Below, piece after piece: positions 1 through 10,553 of a stretch of DNA of 64,000 nucleotides; positions within the stretch are counted from its first letter, which is position 1; each line of letters starts with the position of its first letter. Source of the DNA: Branchiostoma floridae. Taxonomy: Eukaryota > Chordata > Leptocardii > Amphioxiformes > Branchiostomatidae. Position numbers and translations under genes: made by a program. Location: contig NC_049995.1 in assembly GCF_000003815.2 (NCBI RefSeq), forward strand, positions 3,154,788 through 3,218,787, written 5' to 3'. Below the pieces are notes generated by a model, which had not been told where the DNA came from, ran no database searches, and saw nothing but the letters and a program-made list of their open reading frames with translations.

Positions 1-420
1 ATTTTTCTCTCCTCCCTATCAAATTGCCACACAGGTCAAGCACCTTTGGGTATTGGCTCATGCGTACTATGTAATATAATTGGTGGCGGGAAATTGTTGA
101 CGTCATATGTGGCCTACATTCCATAGATATCTACAACATTCATAGTATTGTTGAATATTGTTACATATTAACAGTATAGGTTTGGCGTTTTGCGTGACAA
201 GGGCTAAACAGGCACAATAAACCAACCAAACAGCTAGCTACATTTATGCAATTACCAAGAAGCGAGAGAAAGTCGAATATGTATGATTGTTTCCATTGTT
301 ACATACGTACATATGATCCTTACCATGTGAACTGTACTTAGCTCAGTGGGGCAAAAATGAGCAATAAAGGTCTTCTTTCATTATGGAACCCGTTTTCTAT
401 TTTTTTTTTGTTCACCCGTT
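1..420. other. Non-coding start of window, no gene seen
   Basis: No open reading frame of note. The last hundred bases carry an AATAAA-type motif followed by T-rich sequence (around 360-410), which could be the 3' tail of a retroposed element. I cannot name a family. Confidence 0.4.
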
Positions 421-798
421 TTGTACGCCTTTTGTGCACCACCATTTTGTATCCACTACCCCATTTGTCAAATACACCCTAAAAGGTCACGACAACTCCC
501 GCCCGGTCACTTCATTTCTCTCAATGAACAGTCTTTGTTATCTTTCACAGTGACAAATGGTCAATTGGTCAGCACGAACACTGGTCATTTCGCCGCTTAC
601 TGGCCCCTACATACGTTGGGCCATCACAAAACTCAGAAATGGCTATCACAAATTCAGCATAGAAACCGGCTGATCCCAAAAAAGGTTTGTCCATTCTGTC
701 CAGAGCTAATTGAAAACGAATGTCACTGTTTAATTGTTTGCCCCAAATATTCTGAACTCAGCGATCTAGCAAAATACGAGTATGAGTTAGATGTTTAG
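421..798 (+). mobile_element. LINE fragment, C-terminal end of ORF2
   Basis: The last 45 or so residues of this 125-residue frame have the Cys-rich ending typical of many non-LTR retrotransposon polyproteins: CPFCPELIENECHCLIVCPKYSEL, that is C-x2-C, a spacer, then H-x4-C-P-x-Y. No upstream reverse transcriptase is visible, so this is a 5'-truncated relic. The first part of the frame is not recognisable. The clade is not assigned; CR1- or L2-like is a guess. Confidence 0.5.
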
Positions 799-1129
799 AT
801 CTATATAATTCAGAACATATATCAACACAGACGGTTTTGGAATATCTTGGGTCCTCAAAATGGTCGTTTCGTGGTTCGTTAAATGCGACACCTAGCGGAA
901 ATTTTGGTAACGGCATGCTCTCTAAAGATATGACTTCTGTGTTTCCAGATACTGGCAATAGACGTCAATTACAGAATTTGGATATTATTGTTACCTTTGC
1001 CAGAATGGCTAAGGTTTTATTTTCGGTCCTGTCGTGTGTTTTCCCCCTGTTTGTGAACAGCATAACTCGAGAAGACTGCGACGGATGCAGCTGATATTTG
1101 ATGGGTGGGTAGGGGTCTGAAAAACGAAG

Positions 1130-1315
1130 GGGGAGTTCGATAATGGGCCCCCTAGCGGCATGCTAAGGTACTGCAGCGGAACCTCCATGTTTGATATCTC
1201 GCGTTCTGGACATGCTGCGGTCGTGATTTTTGAGCGGTAGGGAGCCCTTAAAGCAGAGAGTGATTGCTGTGAGTTTGGGCCCCCTAGCGGCCTTGTTGGA
1301 AGTGCAGGCGCCGGT
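1130..1315 (+). repeat. Dispersed repeat, second copy inverted at 48305-48465
   Basis: This stretch (marks: CTGCAGCGGAACCTC, GATATCTCG, GTTTGGGCCCCCTAGCGGC) matches the reverse complement of sequence in the last intron of the carboxypeptidase gene at about 48305-48465. It is an anonymous dispersed repeat. Confidence 0.55.
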
Positions 1316-1346
1316 TTACTTGCAAACTTTTGTCTGCGGACAGCAT

Positions 1347-1498
1347 AACTCGTTATTCCTGCAACCTATGATCCACTGCTCACCGGGTCACGTGTTCTAT
1401 CTGCATAACGTGACCTCACGGCAACTCGTTATTCCTGCAACCTATGATCCACTGCTCACCGAGTCACGTGTTCTATCTGCATAACGTGACCTCACGGC
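1347..1498. repeat. Two-copy tandem duplication, 76 bp unit
   Basis: Bases 1347-1422 and 1423-1498 are near-identical; the only difference seen is G/A in the CACCGRGTCACG stretch. The near-identity implies a very recent duplication. Confidence 0.9.
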
Positions 1499-2754
1499 AG
1501 CAGTGTATTGTTCATTCCTTGACAAAGACCGGTGCTGTTCAGTCGAAAATTTGGGAGGGTCCAATTTTTGCGTTGGATTTTACAATTCAGCCAGGTTCAA
1601 CAATGACTTCTACCAACGCAGATGAACTTTCAAGTTGTTACTAACGTTACTGTTTTTCATCGGGTGGGCCGACTACTCCAGGTGTTGGATCTTAAGAAGC
1701 ATATACATGTACGTATATCATTTTTCTTTTCTCTTTTTTTCTAAGATTTCACTCAAATATAAGATTACAACAAATGAAACCCAGCTCGTTTTAAACCTAA
1801 AACGCATGATATTTTTTAATTCGATTATATAGATATACATACATTTACAAACACATTCAGTAATTGGCTTCCATCTAGAGGGGGGGGGGTCCGACTCATA
1901 ATAAAACACTAAGAACCAACGACAAATTCTCTCAGTCCAGATGTAGAACTGCTCGTCTCGCAAACAGCGCCTTGCCTTACTATGTAAAGCTCCTGAACAA
2001 GGACGTGTAATTTGTAATTTGTGCAGTGAATCATTTGTCTTCGTGTCATAACTTTGCCAATCATGAATCAAATATTTTAAAGATCTTGATGATTTTGTCA
2101 CTAAAACGCTTTTAATGATGTCAAGCTAGTGATTTCAACCCTGGCTGTAAGAAAACGACAATTCAGTCATTTTGTGCTGCAAAAATTTCAATGTCAATTA
2201 ACCATTTCTCTATCTCACAAACTAATGGGTACAATGTCTACTACACTCACATTTTTATATCAACTGTTAAAAAGACACCGTGTGAAAAACAGGAAAACTG
2301 GTTTGAATTTCATCAAATATCTCGAAGATTCCATATCCCTTACCAGCGGTTCACCAAAAGAAAGTGTAAGGCCTGCAGCCTTTTTGATAGGGCCACGTGA
2401 GAGTAAAAAACTCATCAAAAATTTCAGTTTCCGCATAGATCTGATGATTACAATAGCCTCAGGCGGGTCATTGACCCTCTATTATGGATGAAATGGGAAA
2501 ATGATCGAGTTGTGCTTCTTCAACACGTGTATGCGATACACGTGGACTAAAGCTCGAGAATGTAAATTAGATAAAGCAGCCGAGGGTACATGTTCATGAG
2601 AAAGGGTTAGGCCAGAGCAAGAAAAATTCATGGATGGCATCCTCTCCAGACTGCATAAATAGTTAGATAGGGCGAAAAAGGCAAGATGGCTATCGTGGAA
2701 TAGGTCAATCAGTCACATATAAGTAAGTCGATAGAGTAATTCCTCAATCACTGA

Positions 2755-2898
2755 CTCTTGAAAACACGTAACCTCTAAATTTTCGGTCCTATTCTCGCTG
2801 GATCTCGCGAGGCTAAGTCATTACGTGACCAGGGTGTACTGATGAGCGGACACCGAAAATTTGGAGGTACGTGTTTTACGTGTTTTCAAAAGTCACTG
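2755..2898. repeat. Fold-back repeat, arms about 33 bp
   Basis: The left arm begins CTTGAAAACACGTAACC and the right arm ends with its inverse, ACGTGTTTTCAAAAG. About 75 bp lie between them. It is MITE-like with no coding capacity. Confidence 0.6.
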
Positions 2899-2984
2899 GT
2901 TAATTGTAATGACCAATATTTCTACATTTTCAAAATAGACAGCATTGTAACAAGAATTTAAGGTACAAAACATGGTGTCACAGC

Positions 2985-3480
2985 CAACGATGCATGTACT
3001 GGTTTAGTAAAAGTGACACTAGTGTGGCAGACTGGTATCATTAACAAGGTTGGTAACTACACTCGTGGCTTCCATATTGGTGCCACAATTATAACTATCC
3101 AAGTAGTTTCACTTCTAATATAGCTACAGTCATGGCTACTTTGCCAGTGTCACTTCTACGAGTACAATCATTAGCCTACAACACAACGTATTTGCTCATT
3201 CTGGTAATTTTTCGGTATGTTGACCATCTCCAAAGCAGAAAAATTTCGGAAATTAATGACATCTCAGTGTCATCCATAAAATCTACTTGCTGTGGCCTAA
3301 CAGACTGATCCCGTACTAGTCCCGCCCAACTCCGTCGTCAATCCAGAAATGTAAAAATAAAAACACAAACATGCAAAACGTGCAAGCTTTTTGACGGACA
3401 TGCAGTCACTCTCTCATTGGTCATACCACCAATCCTCATGCTCCCATTGGTTGAACTGCTAACTATGATGGACAGTAGTC
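2985..3480. repeat. Dispersed repeat family, also at 36650-37450
   Basis: Segments are shared with 36650-37450. The block at 2990-3115 is inverted there. The block at 3270-3480 is in the same orientation, with marks CATCCATAAAATCTACTTGC, CTCATTGGTC, CCATTGGTTGAACT and TGATGGACAGT. A short further piece lies at 57345-57385. It is an old, degraded mobile repeat of unknown class. Confidence 0.5.
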
Positions 3481-4209
3481 AGGGTTGCTCTATGCTATAA
3501 TTACGCGCCTTTTTCCTTTCCAGATCATTTCGGTTCTTGCCGCTACCGGTACCGGACCTCCAACCCGACCGCTAAACATTTTAGGCTCCCAGACCTTCGA
3601 TCGTCTCACGGTAGGTTTCATCTTTTTCCCCAATATATTTCTTACATTAATACTAACCGCTAGTTTCATATGTATTCAAAGAAAACATGTAGTCAAAGAC
3701 AAGTGTTGCTTTCTTCGCTGTTGTTGTAGACATCTTGAGTTGACCCGTAAATATCAAGACTCTTCAGTTAATGTTAAGATTTATCTGACCTATGTTATGA
3801 TCTATATTTTGACAAGAATGCTATGATTTATGGTGTGGTTGGTCGTGAGTTCGTTGACTTTGCGGTTAGAATAGTCCGAGATCTTTTTGATATTTGGTAT
3901 GTGGGTAGATGTTGGCATGAGGATTTCCAAACCGGGGCCCGGCCGGGATATTTGTGGAAAAAATGTGTTTATCAAGGAATATACACAATTTTGGCTCATG
4001 ACTATTTTTTTCCGTCCTTTGTGTTTTATTGCCTTTTGTATAATATTTTTCGCTTCCGAAAGTTCAACCCGGGTCCTAACGGCAGACCCCCTAACGGCTT
4101 TCTGTTTGCTAGCGTCTTTCTTTGCTGCCGTAAGACATTGGGTTAATGATTCCAAGAAGCAAGGTCTCTTCTTGAGCCATACTTGTGCGTTTTACATGAT
4201 AAAGTCATG

Positions 4210-4489
4210 TGTTAACCCGGCTTCGTATATATTCAAGTCCGTATGAGGTCCGTTTGGAAATTTTAGCCTCTACCAATGTTTGCTGAAAAATAGTAGAAAT
4301 TGGACAAATATAGAAACATAACATGTCAGAGGGGTTAGCTGTCCGAGGAGTTTGCGACCCAGCTAACACTGCTGGCATGTTATCTGTCCAATTTCTATTA
4401 TTTTTCACTATTTTTCCAGTGACCTGTAGAGCCTGGTAGAGGCTAAGACTTCCATACGGACCTTATACGCACATGTGAACCCACCTTAA
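4210..4489. repeat. Fold-back MITE, copy 1 of the 317 bp family
   Basis: The internal sequence (ATAACATGTCAG, GCGACCCAGCTAAC, TGTCCAATTTCTATTATTTTT) and the arms (TTCAAGTCCGTATGAGGTCCG) match the copy at 4771-5087. This copy is more eroded at its left end. Confidence 0.7.
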
Positions 4490-4770
4490 CGCAATTTCAA
4501 TCAATCCACTCTCTAAGCAGAAGTGTCAACCTCGATGAAAAAAAAGGAAGAATTTGGCCACATAGGGACAAATAAGTTACCATGGGATCTCAGTCAATCT
4601 TTTGCAATCAATCGAGTTTTCCAAGGACGTTATATGAGAGTTTTCACTACATGCGGCTGGCCAAATCCTCTAGTAACAAAACTTCCCTGACAAATTTCAC
4701 ATTCCCTACTCAGGTGCCCGTCTGACTCCCTTTGGCCGGCTATACTCTTTGGTCAGCTTTGATACTATCT

Positions 4771-5087
4771 CTAAAGGTGGGGTCACACATGCGTATGTAT
4801 TCAAGTCCGTTTGAGGTGCGTAAGACGCTCTTAGTCTCTACCAGGCTCCACAGGTCGCGGGAAAAATAGTACAAATATGACAAATATAGATACATAACAT
4901 GCCAGATGAGTTGGCTGACCGAGAAGTATGGTTAGCGACCCAGCTAACTTCGCTGACATGTTACCTGTTTACGTTTGTCCAATTTCTATTATTTTTACAA
5001 CGACCTGTGGAGCCTGGTGGAGGCAAATACTCCCATGCGCGCCTCATACGGACTTTGATATATACGCACGTGTGACCCCACCTTTAG
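4771..5087. mobile_element. Fold-back MITE, copy 2, inserted in another repeat
   Basis: The element begins CTAAAGGTGGGGTCACAC and ends with the inverse, GTGTGACCCCACCTTTAG. The arms are at least 50 bp. The flanks (GGCCGGCTATACTC, CTTTGATACTATCT on the left; GGATAGTATCTGCTTGGAGG on the right) resemble the fold-back at 27124-27315, so one MITE appears to have landed inside another. Confidence 0.75.
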
Positions 5088-5387
5088 GAATCGTATGGAT
5101 AGTATCTGCTTGGAGGATACTCGGCCGGTCTGTTTGTGGAAACGAAAAAAAAAATTAAGTTTATGTGAAAATAAATATGCACCAAGGTATGCTGTTGAAT
5201 TATTTTTGGTCCGTTTTGTGTTTTTGTAGTCCTTTATATTGTACTTTTCGTTCCCCCAAACCGCCAGGCCGGGCCCCTTTGTGGACATGTGACGTCAGCC
5301 TGGCCAAAGCATAGCATGTGAATATGTTACACATGTACTACACTGGGGGTTTAAGTAGGTCATATGTTCATGAGGAAGGATATAAAA

Positions 5388-5502
5388 ACTATCGCTACCC
5401 GCCATTTCCTTTCCAGATAGTTTGATACTCGCTGCTGGCCTCGTACTTTCCACACGTCAACATCTGAAGCATCACTTCGGTCGTGCAGGTCTTTGTAATG
5501 TG
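5388..5502 (+). promoter_or_regulatory. Possible TATA promoter and non-coding first exon
   Basis: A TATA-like ATATAAAAAC at about 5390 is followed, some 110 bp on, by a strong donor G|GTAAGT at 5502/5503. The amine receptor coding exon starts about 5 kb downstream just after a strong acceptor (TTTGCAG at 10447), so its 5' UTR must come from upstream. This is one candidate, and only weak evidence links the two. Confidence 0.2.
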
Positions 5503-5529
5503 GTAAGTTTAATCTAATCTTTGTGCTTT

Positions 5530-5745
5530 TTCAAATACAATTCGATCTCTACAAACGGATTAAAAAAAAACACACCGAGATTTAATTCAGGAAGTTTCGA
5601 GTGACATCCATCACTCTTCTTCAGCGTCATTAGAATGAGCTAGCAAAACAATGCAGAAAAAGAGTGGTAGATGTCGCTCAAAACGTTCGGAAGTACATTT
5701 CCGTTTTTTTATCCGGTTGTAGATGTTGAATTGTATTTGAATATT
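5530..5745. repeat. Fold-back repeat
   Basis: The arms are CAAATACAATTCGATCTCTAC and its imperfect inverse, GTAGATGTTGAATTGTATTTG. An inner inverted pair reads GAGTGACATCCATCACTCTT / AAGAGTGGTAGATGTCGCTC. The structure is MITE-like and non-coding. Confidence 0.6.
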
Positions 5746-5925
5746 GTTTACCTGGATGTCATAAACGTATCTTTTTGCTTATTGCTCCCAATATTTTTTC
5801 TACGTTTAAACTAGCCTTTTCGCATACCCTTTAAGTATCACAAGAATACCATGTAGACATTGTTGAAATATAAACTCAAACTTTACCTTGTACTTGCCCT
5901 AACATGTATACGTACGCCGATGATA

Positions 5926-6121
5926 CTGTAAACGCATTTAAGTTCGCCGGGATTTAATTTCGCGGTAGGGGAAAAAAGGACCTTTCGCGATGGCGAAGCA
6001 CCAGGCACTGTAGTCTCTTACTGCCATGGAAAAATGTTCGCGGTGGTTTTAAATTTGCTGTGAAGCGGCCGCCGCAAAAACCGCGAACATTAAACCACCG
6101 CGAAAGTTTCTGCATTTACAG
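5926..6121. mobile_element. MITE with CTGTAAATGC ends and TA target duplication, copy 1
   Basis: The ends are CTGTAAACGC and GCATTTACAG, with TA on both sides (5924-5925 and 6122-6123). The interior is rich in CGCGGT/ACCGCG motifs that pair with one another. A second copy in inverted orientation is at 32504-32716. Family members lack any open reading frame. Confidence 0.85.
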
Positions 6122-6698
6122 TATACCGAACCCCGTTTGGTACACAAAATGAGCTATTTCTTTGCAAGCGTACATTCAGTCTTTTGTAGAGTTGATGGGC
6201 GGGAACTCAAAGACAGAAATGACTATGATTAGTGTATTGTGGATGACTATCATAACAAGTGCCGCGTGCTTCTACCATAGAAACATCTATAAGCGGCTCT
6301 TCTTTGTCAGACGCTAAACACCCATTGATATCAATTAGCTGTTCTTTTGAGTTCAACGAAGGCGGGTCTATGAGGTACTACTGGCTCGCGGCAGTCACGT
6401 TTTTGAAAATATGACTTGAAATTTCAAAGTTCTCAGAAAATACTTGTTAAAATGTTAAAGGTCAGTTTAATGATTGGTATCTAGCCAGAGGGGATATTTG
6501 TTTTTATTCCTTGATCTGATCTACAGTTAATATTGACTGAAGGTATTAAAAAGGATAAAAGAGAATATCTCACGTGTATCATGACATAGATATACAGATT
6601 ATGAACATGCAAATTCCAGGTTCAATCAACAAGCATACGTTTGAGACGTCACCATTGAGTTTGGTTGCCAGGGTATCTTTCCACAGGAATACTCCGAT

Positions 6699-7101
6699 CT
6701 AGGGGTGGGTACCGGGACAGGAAATTCCGGGTCCAGGTACGGTCCAGGTCTAGAGAATCAGGTCCAGGTACGGATCTGAATCTGGACCTAATTATTTGTG
6801 AATGGGTGATACTCAAAACAATGGTCTATTTTGCTACAAAGGAATCTCGTTTTGGTGGAGTATCCTATCTTAAACAACGTTAACTTCCTCTGTTAAGTTG
6901 GACTGTAGAAACTTGATAGAAATGAGTATCAACTCTCCTCTAAGTTGCTTGCTATTTTCTTGGTCCAATAAGCCCCCAAACACGTCTACCACAGTATATC
7001 ATCATAGTATAGTGCCGGTATAATCTGTGCATTCTAAAATCGGTCCAAAATTAGGACCACTGATTTTTTTCTGGTCCGGTTTTCTACCGATACCAACCCC
7101 T
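6699..7101. repeat. Terminal-inverted-repeat element, possibly hAT-type MITE
   Basis: The left end CTAGGGGTGGGTACCGG matches the inverse of the right end CCGATACCAACCCCTAG. GTCCAGGTAC motifs repeat inside. The GGGGTGGG end is reminiscent of hAT elements, but no 8 bp target duplication is visible, so the class is uncertain. Confidence 0.45.
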
Positions 7102-7331
7102 AGTTCGGCCACAATGTCCCGCTCTCTTTATAACTCCATATCGAACAAACAGAACCCTCTGTCCTATTTCGAACACCCCCTTAAAACAACCCTGTGGGAC
7201 AGAAATTGCCAAATTATAAAAAAAAGGCTATGTGTTCTTTGTTGAAGACTACACCCACATTGTATAGTCGTTTTGTTAGGGAGGGCCACTACATTGTATT
7301 GCTTTATTGGTGGACAGGATGCGCGTGTTAA

Positions 7332-9444
7332 AACCCTATTCAGACCGGTGTGACAGCGATCTCGCCCCCCCTGTGATCTCGCCCCCCCCGGGGGGCGAGA
7401 TCACTAGCGTTTTCGCCCCCCTTTAGGGTTTTCGCCCCCCCCCCCCCCCAAAGCAGCTGGTTACTACATATTACAGGTGCGCTACCTGGCACTATACTGC
7501 ACCTGGGGAGTAATGTATATGGTCTGTTACCTGGTACCTATATGGCACCTTATTACCGTACCGTAAGATGTCATACCTCGAAAGTCGATACTATATTGTT
7601 CGGTGCAAACATAACTTTGAAATGAAAAAGACAATTTTTGCAGCTGAGGTGGCATAAAAACAGTGCTACTACGAACGTATAAATCAACACCGTCTATGGT
7701 ATGGAATACGTCAGCTATATGTTTTCAATTTGTCACAGTGTTTTCTTTCTTGTGCTGGAAACATTTCCAAAGCACTAACAAAAACACACGTGAATAATAG
7801 TTTCTCATTATAAACACTATCTACGCGCAAGTTGATATAGCTGTTGCTAAATGCTACACAAACACTGGTAAAGTACCAGTCTTAAGAAACACGGGTAAAT
7901 GCATCAGTTCCTAAATACTAGAAAAAACAGTCATGTGNNNNNNNNNNNNNNNNNNNNNNNNNNNNNNNNNNNNNNNNNNNNNNNNNNNNNNNNNNNNNNN
8001 NNNNNNNNNNNNNNNNNNNNNNNNNNNNNNNNNNNNNNNNNNNNNNNNNNNNNNNNNNNNNNNNNNNNNNNNNNNNNNNNNNNNNNNNNNNNNNNNNNNN
8101 NNNNNNNNNNNNNNNNNNNNNNNNNNNNNNNNNNNNNNNNNNNNNNNNNNNNNNNNNNNNNNNNNNNNNNNNNNNNNNNNNNNNNNNNNNNNNNNNNNNN
8201 NNNNNNNNNNNNNNNNNNNNNNNNNNNNNNNNNNNNNNNNNNNNNNNNNNNNNNNNNNNNNNNNNNNNNNNNNNNNNNNNNNNNNNNNNNNNNNNNNNNN
8301 NNNNNNNNNNNNNNNNNNNNNNNNNNNNNNNNNNNNNNNNNNNNNNNNNNNNNNNNNNNNNNNNNNCGGGGGGGGGCGAAATCGCTAAAGGGGGGCGAGG
8401 TAGGGGGGCGAGATCTCTCCCCCCCGAGGGCGAGATCGCTAGTGATTTCGCCCCGGGGGGGCGAGATCGCTAGTGATTTCGCCCCCGGGGGGGCGAGATC
8501 ACGGGGGGGCGAGATCGCTGTCACACCTGGCTTTTTTGGTCATCCCTGGACCGGGGGGGGGGGCTTTTGAGGCCCTCCACTTCTAAGTCCTCTAACTCTT
8601 GAACGAAGTGCCGTAGGGCCACCAAATTTTCAGGACATGATATCGACATAATATCGGACGTGTATTTGACGTTTGACGTTACGTTGACGTAAGATGACGT
8701 AAATGTGACGTCATCAATTTGATTATATTGGCCGGACCCATGAAAAAAGGGTATTCTCAGAAAACTTCAAGTTATACTACAAAAATGTAACATCAAGTCC
8801 AGATAACAGAATAATAATGTTTATTACGACTTGTATTGCCAATAGCAACATCATAAAATGACGTCATGCACATCTAAGATACTAGTTAGGCTCCGCCATA
8901 TTATATCCACAACCTTGAATTTTATAAAGTACGTTTTTTGCAACAAATAATCACAAGTGGCAATGGAAATAGACTAAATTCATTCATTTAGATGGTTTTT
9001 GATGAAAAAAAACCCAGGTAGTTACAAATTTTAAGGGATAATTAGCTTGTTATTCTTGATCTGGCCATACGGTCCGCCATCTTGGATTTTGGGCTGATGA
9101 CGTCATCAAATTAGCATAATTTATGCATATATAATTATGAAAGATATGGTAAGTAATATAAGATTTCATTTATGTAATAAAATAGCAGTGATATAGCAAA
9201 TAAATGTGAAAAATACATTGTTAGAACCAAAAATAGTGTTTTTGGCAAAACTGCCTGTCAGCAAACGGTTGCCATGGCAACACGAAAAAATGGAAAATTT
9301 GTCAAACTTCGTAAAATTGTTGCCAACAATATTTTAGGGAAACTCACAAAATTTGATGGCTTTAGCGTAAGGCGTTCTGGCGTTATAGGACATCGAAGTT
9401 GGAGCGGGCCTCAAAAGCCCCCCCCCCCTGGTCTGAATAGGGTT
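7332..9444. mobile_element. Composite inverted-repeat element with GC-rich inner palindrome
   Basis: The outer ends are AACCCTATTCAGACC (7332-7346) and its exact inverse (9430-9444). The right end abuts TTAA. Inside lies a second inverted pair starting GGTGTGACAGCGATCTCGCCC at 7347 and ending with its inverse at 8527. Between them are reiterated GCGAGATCACTAG/CTCGCCCCCC blocks and assembly gap 1. Sub-terminal pieces (GGGGGCTTTTGAGGCC) also occur in inverted pairs at 8560 and 9405. No transposase is visible. A piggyBac-like origin is only suggested by the TTAA and CCCT ends. Confidence 0.5.
7938..8366. other. Assembly gap 1 (N run)
   Basis: There are 429 unknown bases inside the GC-rich palindrome. 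Frames running through it have no meaning. Confidence 1.
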
Positions 9445-9709
9445 AAGCAGGGTACCTATAAGAGATGGGACTTCGCACTTAAGTCTAGGCGACTTTGTTG
9501 TACGGTCATGTTGGACATGTAGTTGGTGTGATTAGTGCAAACTCTCTCTCCGCTAGTGCCCAAGTTGCTTTCCTCTTAATTTCGTTTTTGTAAGGAGCAA
9601 ACGCAATGAAAAACCTGCCAGACTGAGATACATGCGTACCCTGATATTCATGTGCAGTTTAGAGCTGACGGGGGCGTTTCATATCATGAGCGCAGCGGGT
9701 TGCCATTCT

Positions 9710-9956
9710 AGGTGCACTCTCATTGCACTTGCGTCAAGCTTGCATCACTGCGGGGTTCGTTCACAGCGTCACTGTTTTGTTATTTGCTACGTTTTTCATA
9801 ACTTAGATATTGCGTAATACGACTTAGACTTAGAAGACGACAAAATACACAAAAGGTAAGAAAATTCGTTCTTTATCTCTGAAATTCGTTGAGTATATCT
9901 TTGGAACCCCGCCGTGACTCAAGCTTAAAGCAAGTCACGGCTGTGAGAGTGCACCT
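9710..9956. mobile_element. MITE, 247 bp family, copy 1
   Basis: The ends AGGTGCACTCTCA and TGAGAGTGCACCT are inverted. The interior (TTAGATATTGCGTAATACG, AAAATTCGTTCTTTATCTC) is nearly the same as in the copy at 22160-22407 inside a PLAC8 intron. The near-equal lengths of 247 and 248 bp support a defined element. Confidence 0.8.
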
Positions 9957-10159
9957 TATCTGGTCTCGGTCTCTTTGTCAACAACAACCATTGCCCATGC
10001 TAGGACGATTAAGATTAGTACTTAGTATTTAAATTATATCAAATTACAAATTGATATCGATCATGCCCGGAAGTCCATCAACTTTCTGCCTATCAGTACC
10101 CATGCGCCACCGTGACGTCGCTCGTAGAGATTTTTTTACTCTAGCTTCCAGTCCACTAA

Positions 10160-10350
10160 TGCATCTTTATCCACGGAGTAACCTTTATCCGTTGTTTTAA
10201 AATCTAAGAAAACAGGGTATTTAGGGATATCAAGTCGACGGACGGTATTTTCAAACTTAAGTATTTTTTAATATTGCAAGTTGAAACCACCGTCTGCGTT
10301 TCCTTTTTAATCAACGGATATAGGTTACCCTGCGGATAAAGATGGACCAG
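10160..10350. mobile_element. Fold-back MITE, TTTATCCG family, copy 1
   Basis: The arms CTTTATCC...GTAACCTTTATCCGTTG and CAACGGATATAGGTTACCC...GCGGATAAAG are inverted. The centre has the paired GATATCAAGTCGACGGACGGT and ACCGTCTG. Sister copies lie at 29572-29798 and 52240-52440. This copy ends about 200 bp before the receptor start codon, so it sits in the 5' flank or intron of that gene. Confidence 0.75.
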
Positions 10351-10553
10351 CGTTATGCCTTATATAGCGTATAGGTTCGGCTTCTTTTCGCTTCTCAATA
10401 ATAGTGAAAGTTGATGGGTTTTCTTTCTTCATTTTTCTCCTTTGCAGGTCCCTCTGTGGCATGGTTGAGGCGGATTTCAGAATCTAGCCCTTTTCAAGGT
10501 CAAAATGAAAACTTGATTTGGCAGTCGTACGAGCCACAGAACACAATCCCAAC

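Noticed and set aside
1718-2491. Frames of about 120 codons on both strands
   Set aside because: No motif, biased composition or homology I recognise. Probably chance.
3823-4246. Hydrophobic frame ending CVNPASYIFKSV, like a GPCR TM7 (NPxxY)
   Set aside because: The end of the frame lies in the MITE copy at 4210-4489, and the part before it resembles a repeat at 5110-5290. No other GPCR motif is present.
7899-8570. Frames through assembly gap 1
   Set aside because: Mostly unknown bases; the flanks are palindromic repeat.
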